In this document: one piece after another, positions 24,101 to 34,496 of the stretch | Position numbering within the stretch: position 1 is the stretch's first letter | How the letters are laid out: every line of letters begins with the position of its first letter | Source of the DNA: Pleodorina starrii | Lineage: Eukaryota > Chlorophyta > Chlorophyceae > Chlamydomonadales > Volvocaceae | Length of the DNA stretch: 64,000 bases | Direction: 5' to 3' | Assembly: GCA_030267565.1 (NCBI GenBank) | Contig: BRXU01000005.1 | Coordinates: 4,653,501 to 4,717,500, forward strand | Position numbers and translations under genes: made by a program | The notes under the pieces: model-generated | Database searches by the model: none | What the model was told of the DNA's origin: nothing | What the model saw: the letters and a program-made list of their open reading frames with translations, nothing else

Positions 24101-24770
24101 CCGGCTGAACGGCGGTTGCGGCGGCGGGAGGCTACCGGCAATTCACATTCGGGGGGAGGGGTACAAGGGGTTGGATCCAGGCCTGAAATAGAAGCAGGAC
24201 GGCAACGAGGAGGAGGGGAGGGGCAGGAGCAGGACATTGGGGGCGGCGGGTGTTCGCGCGGTCAGTTTGTGACCATGAGCACCGAAGGACTGCACGCGGC
24301 GTCGGTGGAGCTCGAGAAGGCGATGACGGCGACGGCAGCTGCGGCGGCGGCAGCGGCGGCGACGGCGGCGGAAACACTCGACGATGAAGCGGGTGCGTGG
24401 TTCCTGCGTGCGGCGTTATGGCTGCCACCCTCAACCCGAGCAGTTGATTTAAGAGACCCAGTGTACGGAAGTGTACGAATTGCACGGCAGGCAGACACCA
24501 CACCATACTCGCACATACGCCTGGTCTGGCTGCAGGAGGACGCTTTCTTGCCGCAACTGACGGTCCGCGAGACATTGCTGTTCACGGGGCGGCTGTTGCT
24601 GCCGCCGCCACAAAATGACCCGCGGGTCGTGGCGGCGCGTGCAGCTGCGGTGGCGGCGGCGCTGGGACTGGGGCCCCACTTGGACTCCCTCATCGGCGGA
24701 GTGCTGCCGGGCGGGCTCATGCTGCAGGGGCTGTCAGGCGGGGAGCGCAGGAGGCTCAGCATCGGGCTGG
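24101..24770 (+). pseudogene. ABCG-type transporter, nucleotide-binding fragment B (truncated)
   Basis: The first ~500 bp repeat fragment A (18957-18438) in inverse orientation. The frame then continues further than A, through EDAFLPQLTVRETLLFTG (Q-loop region), a helical stretch LGPHLDSLIGG, and the ABC signature LSGGERRRLSIG, ending at a good GTGAGC donor at 24771. Walker A is absent upstream, and neither Walker B, a D-loop nor transmembrane segments appear downstream, where GTGCGTGG repeats and low-complexity sequence take over. The 5' side is cut off by AT-rich DNA at about 24100. An intron with its CTGCAG acceptor just before EDAFLPQ appears to be retained in both copies, so the duplication was of DNA, not of a spliced transcript. 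Confidence 0.7.
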
Positions 24771-25180
24771 GTGAGCCGGCGCGCGTGGGTGCGTGGGTGC
24801 GTAGGTGCGCGTGGGTGCGTGGATGGCTGGGTACGCGCGGGTGAGTGCCAAGGTAGGGGCTCCTGGACCACTAAGCGCGGGCGGGGCGGGGGGGGGGGGG
24901 GAGGCCAGGGAGGCGTTTGGGAGTCGAGGGTGGATCCGCAGATGCCCTTTGCAGCAGCCTGACAGCCGCACAGATAGGGAACACGTGGGAACAAAGATTT
25001 ACAATAAAAAACATGGAAACGAGGCTGCTTCGTTACCCGATTCGTGCCATATTGCCGGCCGTCCCCGCCGATGCCGAGCCGCACACGGCCCGTCCTTCTT
25101 CGGCCTCAGGGACGGGGACGGGCCAACGGGGGGCGGGGGCATTCAGGGGCGGTGCGGCGGGCGCCGGGAGGAGGGCTGAG

Positions 25181-25289
25181 GTGCGGCGTGCGGCGTGCGG
25201 CGTGCGGCGTGCGGCGTGCGGCGTGCGGCGTGCGGCGTGCGGCGTGCGGCGTGCGGCGTGCGGCGTGCGGCGTGCGGCGTGCGGCGTGC
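25181..25289 (+). repeat. GTGCGGC 7-bp tandem array
   Basis: About 15 perfect GTGCGGC units. The array runs straight into the E2-gene duplicate: the last unit shares TGCC with the first duplicated bases. Confidence 0.95.
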
Positions 25290-25847
25290 CGACAACAACC
25301 TCTCGACGCTCCTGATCAACTTCAGGCCCGACCAAGGGCCCTACTGTAAGCCTGGCTCCTGAGCATCCGCGGGATCAGCCTTTGCTGCTTACAATTGGTA
25401 TCGAGACCTATGCCGTACGACCTCGCCTCGTGCTCGGGAGGTCGCCGGTTCGATCCCTGGTCAACGCGCATGGCTGTCGGGTAAAACCCTTGCGAGGGTG
25501 GGGAGGCCCCATGCATGGACGCCGAGGACGGCTCAATCTAAGAGGGGCAAAGGCTTATCCCGCGGATGCTCAGGAGCCAGGCTAACAGACACGACCATCC
25601 ACGTGCATGCCATCTTCCCGCCCGACTACCCAAGCTCGCCGCCCGATGTGCGCATGATGTGATGACCCCCGGATTTCTCCATCCAAATGTCTTTGAGAAC
25701 GGGTACGGCGCCCGCGCCGGTGCCGGCGAGGGCGCGTTCATCTGCCTCGACATGGTCAAGCCGCCCGAGCACTACGCGCGGCCGTACAGCGGTTGGAGCG
25801 CCGCGCACGACCTCGCCGGTCTTGTACTGCAGCTGTACAGCTTCCTC
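25287..25847 (+). pseudogene. Partial duplicate of the E2 (UBC) gene, disrupted
   Basis: This corresponds to 14076-14391 of the intact E2 gene, roughly residues 46-151, including the HPN motif and the active-site Cys region, at high identity. It is broken by a 245-bp terminal-inverted-repeat insertion (25344-25588) that interrupts codons just after GPY. A 5-bp insertion (ATGATGTGATG against GTGATG) near 25655 also shifts the frame. It lacks a start, the N-terminal helix and everything after SFL. The left edge is the GTGCGGC array and the right edge is a TCATC/TCAAC repeat (25848-25885). It cannot encode a working E2. Confidence 0.95.
25344..25588. mobile_element. MITE-like 245-bp element with ~40-bp terminal inverted repeats
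   Basis: The left end CTGTAAGCCTGGCTCCTGAG and the reverse complement of the right end (CTGTTAGCCTGGCTCCTGAG) match for about 41 bases with two mismatches, continuing through CATCCGCGGGAT and AGCCTTTGC. There is no coding capacity. The middle contains GGTTCGATCCC, close to a tRNA/Pol III B box (one mismatch). Comparison with the intact E2 gene shows that about 3-5 bp (around CAAGG) are missing at the insertion and no clear target-site duplication is present. It is a non-autonomous TIR element by structure; the superfamily is unknown. Confidence 0.88.
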
Positions 25848-27495
25848 ATCTCATCTCACCTCAACTCATCTCATCTCAACTCGAGGGCCCATCATCATCA
25901 GCCCCGGATGACGAGGCTGCGATGGAACGTGGGGCCGGGGGCGCCTCGGGCCCCCCTCGACCGACCGATTGATGCGACCTCCGAGACCTCGGGGGGGCCT
26001 CGGCCCTCAGTGCCGGGTCTCGACTGCCACGCACGGCAAGCAGGGCAGGCACTCAACCTCGGCTCTCCCACTCCTGTACCCCATGCCACGATGCTTTACC
26101 ATTCAAAGGCGAGGACGCCAAAGGAAAGCCACCGCGATGTATGGAGCGATTGCGCTCCGGGACCAACACACGGGGGCCAGCATGTGCGAGAGTGTGGCCC
26201 TTTGATGACTCACTGTTGAACCAACCAACCAACCAACCGATTTCCGGTACCTGTCGACATCAAAGACGCGCTCCTGGCGGCCCGCTCCCCCCTACCTACT
26301 GTCCACCCAGTACTCATTCCCCCCTACCCCCGAGCAAAGTCCTGTTGGCTAGCCTCTGACAGACCCCTGGAGCCGGCTAGATAGCGAACGACCCACGGGA
26401 CGGCCGGTGGGGACGGACCCGGAGGCGACGAGCCATCAGCCCTTAGAGGAGGAGGCTAGGGGCCCGGCCGGCCCCTCGTTCCCCCGGATTCCGTCCATCG
26501 ACGTCACCGACAGCATTTCCGTTCACACATGAAACATCATCGGCGTAGGCCTTGCTCGTGTTGCGGCGCCTTGTGACGCATCCGTTTATGTTGTGGCGGG
26601 CTGCGCCAGCGCCTCATCGTATCGTAATAATGAAAAGTCGATGAACTGATACAACCTGAATGGTCGACCGGGTCGTCGTCTTCGATCGATGGTTAGCTGT
26701 CTAATATGGTATAATGCTCTGTCCCTGTATAATTGCTTTGCGCGTGTGCACCCCGACCGGCTCCGAAACACAGCCTCCCCGCCCCCCAAGTCCCAACCCC
26801 TCTCCTCCTGCTCCTCCTCCTCCTCGTCCCACGCCCTGACGCCCTCATCTCGGGACGTCTCGCCCGTCTGCGCACCGCCGCACGGCCGTTCAATTTGTAC
26901 ATGTCATCATCGTGCCTTTGCTTGATGGCCGCATCGAAAACAAGTCGCACCATTGTCGTACCACCAACTAACTGCCAACCGACCAGCCGGCAGGCCATCC
27001 GCCTTTTCGCAGCCACGCCTTGCGCCCCTTGCCCGTGCCAAGTTGTCGGCTGCCTCTCCTGCTCCCCCAAATAAATAATCCGCTCCTCCCTCCCTCCCTC
27101 CGAAAGTGCCTAAAATGCATTCCGGGCTGCCCGCGGCTGGCGGCCGACCTTGCTTTGGTTCCCTCACCTACCCCGCTGCGCCTCTAGTCACCGCGGCCGC
27201 CTCTCACAACCCGTTATACCGCTCATGAAGGACAAGACCCCACGGCCCGCCCGCTCTGCCCTCTCCACGACCCTTCCTGCCCGCTGCGGTGTCATGTTTA
27301 TTAGGGCACCTTCCAACGACCCTTTCGAGGGGCCAGAAGGCCGCTGTAGCCGCCACTTCTACCTACACCCACATATCCACATACACACACAACACTCCCT
27401 TCGCCACCGCGGCAGAACGGTACTGCGGGGGAACTGGACGGGCAGCAAAAGAGCACGGACTGGCAGACAGGCAGGCAGGCAGGCAGGGCATCAAC
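25848..27495. other. Gene-poor region between E2 fragment and unknown gene
   Basis: No gene is supported. Contents: TCATCTCAAC-type repeats at 25848-25885, CCAA repeats at 26219-26237, low-complexity C/T-rich stretches, and short frames without protein-like character. Exons belonging to the 3' part of the minus-strand gene at 27496-29904 could lie in 26.7-27.4 kb, but none could be phased. Confidence 0.4.
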
Positions 27496-29904
27496 TCACC
27501 CGGAGGGCCCCGCCTTCAACCCGCCACAACCTCCCACTCCTCTCCCTCCCAATGCGCCATCTCTCACTCCTCCTCCGTAACCATCGCCTCCTCCTTTGCC
27601 GCCCTGGCCGATCCCGATCGGTCGTTGCGGCCCAGAGCCCACCCACCCCGGAGGTCCCCAGCCGCCCCCGCGCTCCACATCACGAGCCGCCGCAGCAGCC
27701 GCAGCCGCCGCCACCTCAGGCGGCCCATGCATGCGTCGCAGTAGCGCCGCCACGTCTGGGTGTCGCAAGGTGGCGGCGATGGCGGCAGCGACAGCGCCGC
27801 TTTGCTGTCCGGCCACTGCTCCGGTGCTGACGGCGGCGATGGCGGCGGCGGTAATAGCCGTAGTGACATCTTCGGTGGCGAGGCTGGCGGCGGCGGCGCC
27901 GCCGCCACCTCTGCCGCTGTGCGGCGCAGGCGGTGTGGTTTGCGCAGGCAGCGGAAACTGCTGCGGCTGCTGCTGCGGCGGCGGCGGCGGCTGAGGTGGC
28001 GGCGGCGGCGGCGGTTTCGGGCGTGCCGCTATCGAGGGACCTCCCGCAGCCGCCAGCGGGTTCGGGCCGAAGCAGGAGAAGGAGCTGTCGCCGCTGGGCT
28101 CGCCGTCGCAGAGCTCCGACTCCTGTGACCGAAGCAGAGCGGAGCAGAAGCAGGGCGGAGCGGAGCAGAAGGAAGCGTTGTTGGAGTACCGCCGGCCCGC
28201 TGTCCCCTCGCGGCCTCGGCCCCTTCCGCTCCGCAGACCCCTGCCGCAGCATGTCAACTACGAGAAGTCGAGAACCCTCAGGAATTCAAAGGGAAGGCGA
28301 AGAGAGCACAAAGGCCCCGGAGCCCCGGAATGCCTGTCCGGTCTGTTTATTACCGGTAGCCAGCTCTACTGGCTGTTCGAACCCACCTGGCCACCCAGCC
28401 ACTCCAGGGGCGGCGGCCGAAGGACCCGGCCACTGCTGGTGGAGATGCTGCCAGACGAGGGGTTGGGGCCGGCGGCGGTGGCGGCGGCGGCGGCGGTGGC
28501 GGTGGCGGCCGCCGAGCCTGTGGCGGCGCCGCGCAGCAACAATGCAGCGGGATGGGACGGCCAGGTGCCGTACAAAGGCCGCCGCTGCGAGCCCGCCGCC
28601 GCCGGCAGCGGCATGGACAGCGGCGATGCGGCGCCGCGAGCGCGGTTCAGTTCGAGTTCGTGAGGAGAGGAGTCGTCTTGCAGGCCGGGTGGCGGCGCTG
28701 CGGCGGTGAAGGCCGGGGCGGTGGCGGCGGCGGCGGCGGTGGTGGCGGTGACAGTAGCGATGGCTTTACGCACGGCCGCCGGGGCCGTGGCGGGCCGCGG
28801 CGGTGCAAAAGCCGCGGGGGCTTCCGCATGCGGATCGATTCGGGACCCCGGCTTGATGGGCAGGCTTTGGGTGTGAGAGCTTGCTGGCGGCCGGACGGGG
28901 CTGACGGGCCGCGTGGGGAGGGAGGGCTGGGTGCTGGGACCGGACGAGCCGCCGCGTGCTGAGGGGGAGGGGGAGGGGGAGGCTGAGGGGGCGTCAAGGT
29001 CGGATGGGACGTCGCCGGCGCGCCGCTGCTGCTTGACTGGGCCGTACTCCTGTGGGATCGCCAGCGGGTGAGAGGGAGGTTAGCAGAGGTGAGGCCGGTG
29101 CGCTGACGTCTGACTAACTCACGTCATATGGTGCAAAACCAGTGGCGCGTGAAGCAAAATGGGTTTTCTTGATTCCGGTGTTTCGAAGGCATTAACGCAG
29201 AAGCCGGCCCGGTGACTCCTCGTTGGCAGTATACAAACCCGTTTCGGGCGGCGGCACACGGCCTGTCACACAGCTGAGATCGTGAAGCAGGAAAGGCTGC
29301 AGGCCCCGGTGTACGTTCATGCGCTCACGCCCTGAGGCCTTACCTGGCCCCCGGCGGCCATGTGGGCGTGTGCATGGGCGCCAGGCCGACCAGCAACTGG
29401 ACGATGGAGGCGCGCCAAAAAATTTACCCGATGCGCGCTGATGAGCTGTTTGACATGCGTTTCGTGCTCGTCAAGCTCCTTGCTGAGCGCAGCAAGCTCG
29501 TCCCGGTTCAGCTTTGCCAGGTCCAGAAGACCGCGACGGAATGCGGGCAGCGCAGGAAGACTTTCAACGCACGCCGCCGACTCCAGTGGAGAAAGTGCAG
29601 GAAGAAATTTCTGTATATTCCCGAGGACTCGTTGGACCGAGGGCGGTGCTGCGGGCTTGACAGCACCTTCTGAAGCAGATGGTCCCGTTGCTTGGCAACC
29701 CGCGGCAGGCGCAGAGGGCCGCGGCCACGAGTCATTAGAGCTTCTGTATATGAAATGTTCAACACGACCTGAGCTTGGCGCGTATTCGCGCAGGTCCGTA
29801 GACCAGCCTTCAGGCTCTACGAAAGCGTCCGTGTCGCTGGAGCGGAGTCGCTTCTTTTCGGCGCAGGGACGACGGACAGGTTCTCCTGGACCTGACACCT
29901 CCAT
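27496..29904 (-). CDS. Unknown protein, three exons, ~615 aa (3' end uncertain)
   Basis: No family was recognised. Exons are 29904-29344 (187 codons), 29049-28387 (221 codons) and 28122 to about 27496, with GT-AG junctions in phase 0. The first exon opens MEVSGPGEPVRRPCAEKKRL, a basic patch that could be a nuclear signal, and carries a predicted helical segment (residues about 95-165, including LLDLAKLNRDELAALSKELDEHETHVKQ). Exon 2 is Pro/Ser/Ala-rich and disordered-looking. Exon 3 has poly-Pro/Gln runs and a helix-like ATLRHPDVAALLRRM near 27770. After that point the sequence becomes Gly-rich and intron-like, and perfect donors occur (GTGGCG after HGPPE; GTGAGT at the nominal stop), so the last exon may end earlier and more exons may follow. 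Protein-like composition and frame continuity make a real gene likely. Confidence 0.7.
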
Positions 29905-32900
29905 GATCGTGCTTCTCGGGCCTCTCCGATGACCAGAGCTGAGGGCAGCCCGCAGCCGTGAAAAAGCAGGAGTCGCCGCACGCCTTCTTCAGAACGCGGC
30001 CATGTATGCTACAAGGGATAAGAGTATTTAATATGTACAAACATCGTATAAAACCGAGCGCATTAACCGTGTGTGGGCACTTCAATTCCAGAGTATTGCT
30101 TTATTTCGCGATTGGCGATCGCAGTATTATCTGGGCATCCTCTTTCATCGTACATGAGACTGCATGCTCATCACATTGCTGTAGGCGTTGAAATTTAAAC
30201 GGCACTTGTTATGACTGTGTGGAAATGGCAGCGGAAGGTCAGAAGCCTGCACCATCGCCTTTCATCCTAGAAATTAAGCCTAAGAAAGAAAGCAATAAAA
30301 ATACTATGTTTCACTGATTTTTAATTGTATGATGCGTTTTGCCCTGGTTTACGTATGCGCTGTCAGGATCCGCCTCGAGCTGTTGTATTACCGGAATACA
30401 CTCAGAACACCAACAATATATTATTGTATTTTACATTTTAAAAAATATATTGAGCAATTCAATGATAAACAGTGTTTGTCCATATGGCTGCTTGGCTGGC
30501 GTTCCGCCGAGATTCTGCACTACAAGAGGTAGGTGTTCTGCTGCGGAGGACAAAACCATCCATGATATTAACAAATAAAAAATGTATTTTGCAAACGTGT
30601 TTTCCGAAAATGCTGTAGGGGTTTTGTAGCATCTGATGAGTATGATTCATACTGTCGTGACAACGAGGGAAACGACGGCACGATTTAATAGATGTATAAT
30701 ATTGTGCAAACCAATACAGTCGCTTCGCATCCACATGAGGTCTTGACTGCGTTGTGATTGTACTGTACCGATGCCCGTTACCTGACAGGCAACAGGTGTC
30801 TGACCGAGTCCGCAGCGTCGGACCCGGGCGGTCAGCGCCTAATCTGGACAGGAGCCACCTGACTTCGGGCATTGAAGTGCATACGCTCCCCCTATCAGCC
30901 CGTCTAAGTTTTGGGAATTGTCTTCATGCGCGCTACGCATCAACCAACGCACGGGAGCTGTGTCGTCGCAACTTTGCCAGCATGCAGCGCCGCTGGCCCC
31001 CTCCTGCCCCCTCCTGCCGTTTTCCCATCGCACACATCACATGTATGTTTGGAGCTCCTTGGCCGCAGCGGAGCACTTTTTGGCCTCGTCAAAGCAGCTG
31101 ACACTCCTCGTCTGCCATGCGTGTCGCAACGAGGTTTGATTATTCAACGGCATACCGGTATCGTTTCGCACGGCAAAATGTGTAGTTGGTCCCAAGGGTC
31201 AGGAAGGGTCTCACAGAGGAAACCTGGTTTGCGATCCATTCCAAAAGGTCCCTGCTTTATCGCAAGCGAAGACGAGAGAAGTCCAAAAGTTGACAGAGCA
31301 TGACGTGACAGCTCCGTTTCATAGTGTGCACGCCCACGCATCCATTGGCTGGACTCAGGGGGTTTTGCGTACGGTATATCGCAGCTGACACTGCTGACAC
31401 TGCTGCTGCTGCGGAAGCCCAAACCACGGAAACAGGGCCAAAGCGGCACGAGACGTTCAACCCTTACACAGCCACGCTTTTCGGTTCGGTTGCAGTGGTT
31501 ACCGCAGAGGCAGCTGAGTGAGACACCTGACTGTCAGCAATGAATACTAAATGGCCAAACAACAAACATTCGCCGATGAGGCCAACCGCAAATCACAACC
31601 GATCGATCACCAGAAAGCCCTCCTAAGGAGCTCTCAGTTTCCCAATCAACATCCGGATGCTGCATGGATGGATGGATGGATGTGTGATCACGGCGTGTGG
31701 ACGACAATACGGCAAACCAACGATACAACACCCGTACGGCTGTGCGCCCACCCGGGAGTCGGCGTGCGCTTGCGCACGCCCCGCTAATGCGCTAAAGCTC
31801 AGCTCACTCCCGCCAATCCAACATCAATACAGCCGTGGTCTGTGGCGCTGCCCGCCGGGTGGCACAGATGGCTCAGCTCAGCACAGCGGGGACAGCGGAC
31901 CAAGGGGGGAGCAGCTCCACCCCCATTCCCGCCCCCAGCGAGGCACCCTCTTTATTACCTTTTTACCGCTCTTTGATTCGCGAGAGGCGTACGACCGACC
32001 AACCGCACGAGCCCTGCGCCCTGCTCTCCCCTCCAAGATGATCCCCTCCCTCCCCTTCCCTCCCCACACCCCACATCTCACCCCCCACATACACACAGAT
32101 ACCCGGATGGCCCCACCGGGTACCAGTACCACTCAGCACACACACGAAGACACAGAGAGAGGGACACATAGAGAGAGCGGGAGACAGCGAGAACAAAGGA
32201 GCAGCCAGCGACACGCAGTGGGCGTATCCACCTCTGTTGCAAGCAACTGCAACTGCAACCGCAACTGCGACCAACCGCGATGGTGTGGACCCCACCCCCA
32301 CCCCCCCACCCCCCCACCCCCACCCCCCCACCCCCCGGGTCGCAGCGCAGCACCCCCGGGGTCCCTCGCCCGCCAGGCCACCGCCGGGATGGCCCCCACC
32401 AAGGCAGGGCAAGGCAAGTCAAGGCAAGGGGCACACACTCCGAAACTGCCACGCAGCGCTGCTCTGCGTCAAGGGGCATACCGCTACACGAGGGCACAAC
32501 CTGCTGACACGTGACCACGGCGCATCGCACCAGGGGAAATACACACACAGAGAGGGTCGGGGGGAAATACGAGTGCGGGGGTTGATAACAAACGGGCCGC
32601 CACCAGTCGCGGTCGACAGAGCGGTCCGTCATCGGCCATCACCGCCGGCACCGCCACCGCCTCCGCAGTTCGCCGCAGCTTCCGGTACCCACCACTCAAC
32701 ACCCCCAGGATGTGGCTTTGATGGCCGTAGTGGCAGTAGATGCTTACGGTTGCGGCTCACGATCAGAATCAGTCGCCAGACCGCCAGACCTCCCGGGCGC
32801 CATGCCCTGCCATGCATGCACCACGGGCCGCCTGAATGGGGCTCCATGGCTGCACAAACCCATCGCTCGGCGGGACAGGCCGGGACAGGCACCCGCCTCC

Positions 32901-34496
32901 CCCCACCGCCCTTTCCCCACCACTCCTGATCCTGATCCTACCTTCCCGGGTTCCCTCATCCCGCCCCGCCCCGCCCCGCCCCCCGTGCAGCATCCCGGCT
33001 CCCAGGCGCCGCGATCCGCCCCTCCCCACGCCCGCGTTCCCTCGTCCCGGGCCGATTTCTTTTACCCCCCGGCCCAACAAAACAACCCAGAGCGACCCAC
33101 AGCTCACAACTCAGACCCAAGAGTCACGTGAACAACACACACTGCCAGCCCGCCACAGCCAACCTGCCAGACAGACAGACAGACAGACTCACAGCCGCCG
33201 AGAACCCACACAGCCTCCCCTCCCGCCTTTCGGCAGGTCACAGTGAATGCAACATAACTTGGTGCGGAATGCCGTACACTGTCATCGTACACTTGTCATT
33301 GGACCCTGCACGGTCGTCCGGGATTGCCGTACACATGGACCGGTGTCGTTGCCAGCGGCGCTGCGCCGCGCACAATATCCGCTGCCGCCCAACACAACAA
33401 CCGACTCTGGCAGCAGAACCAACACAACACTGCCTCACACACACACCACCACGACCAACGCCACCACCGCAATGCACGACTTTGACCATGCACGACCATG
33501 TGCAACGCCCTTCGACCGAAATGCGGGCGGACGGTACGGCACGGTCGGCAGCGGGCCATTCGGGGCTTCCCGGCACCAGGGCCTTACCTGTCATGTGGGA
33601 AAGACCCCTTGGCTGACGGCTGGCGCTCCCCACCCCGCCCCACCCGCCTTCCCTCGCCGCACTGCCCCCACTGCACAGCTCGATGCCGCCTCTTTATTCG
33701 TTGCTGGATCCGGGTACCAGGCTCTGCGCATCGCATCGCGCCGCCCTTGCCGCCTCCGCGCATGCAGGCCCCGCTCAGGGCCCCCACCATCCCCTCCCTC
33801 CCTTCCTTCCCATCCTCCCTCCTGGGGCAGAAGGGCCTCGAGCCCCTCAGCGCCCGTGCGCTCGGCCCGGCCGGCATGGAAGACGCGGGAGGCGCTCAGG
33901 CAGCCCAACACCGCCACCGCCACTGGCCTGATGAGAACCGCCGTTCTCATCGGGATCAAGCCCCGCCCAGCCCCGCCCTTTCCGCCGCCGCCAGAACGAC
34001 GGACGACACAACGCCTCCTCGGGGGGGTCGCCCTCGGGGGGAGGGAGGGGGGGACCCAGGTGGCCGCCGGGGGCTGCCTCCCGGGGCTCGGTTCCGGGGC
34101 GGAGCGCCTGGCGACCTGTGTCTCCACCGCTGCCCCCTTGCCGCTCCGAAACCCCTTTACCCCTCCCTCCCTTCCCTCCCTCCCTCCCTGGAGGTAGGTG
34201 GGTGTCTACCTCTATCCCATGAATGTAAGTCACAGACAGCCCATCTGGGCCATCCGCCCGTCCTGCAGTCTCCCGCCAACGTCTGCTCTCTGCACCGCAC
34301 TGCGGCGCACTGCACCGCACTGCGCAGCAGACCAGAGCGGAGCACATCCGACGGTAATATCCCAGGTAACTGCGTTGCGTTCCCTCGTCCCGGGCCGTTC
34401 TAATTACCCGACGGACCCATGGGTCGGTGGGCCGAGGTAGGGCCTCATCGTCATCGTCATCGTGAATGTCGTCGCCATGCAGCCTGCTCGTCATCG
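29905..34496. other. Long intergenic region, AT-rich core at 29.95-30.8 kb
   Basis: The first 900 bp upstream of the unknown gene are the most AT-rich of the window and should include its promoter. No domain or RNA gene was recognised. From 31.5 to 34.4 kb the sequence is GC-rich and C-rich, with frames of noncoding character (for example 31657-32514 plus and 33498-34403 plus), poly-C and GGGAGG runs, and CCCCA-type repeats near 32290-32335. Weak alternative 3' exons of the coiled-coil gene could lie at 33.5-34.4 kb. Confidence 0.4.

Noticed and set aside
25421..25470. tRNA gene
   Set aside because: Only a B-box-like motif is present; no acceptor, D or anticodon arm could be folded around it.
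26350..26480. rRNA fragment suspected from the GGAGGCGACGAGCC-type composition
   Set aside because: No conserved rRNA core motif could be recognised on either strand.
31657..32514. 285-aa plus-strand frame
   Set aside because: Translation is dominated by His/Pro/Thr and Arg from simple repeats; no exon-like boundaries or domain.
33498..34403. Further 3' exons of the coiled-coil gene or a separate gene
   Set aside because: Frames are long but Arg/Pro/Gly-rich on both strands, and the coiled-coil gene already closes in phase with a stop at 34497.
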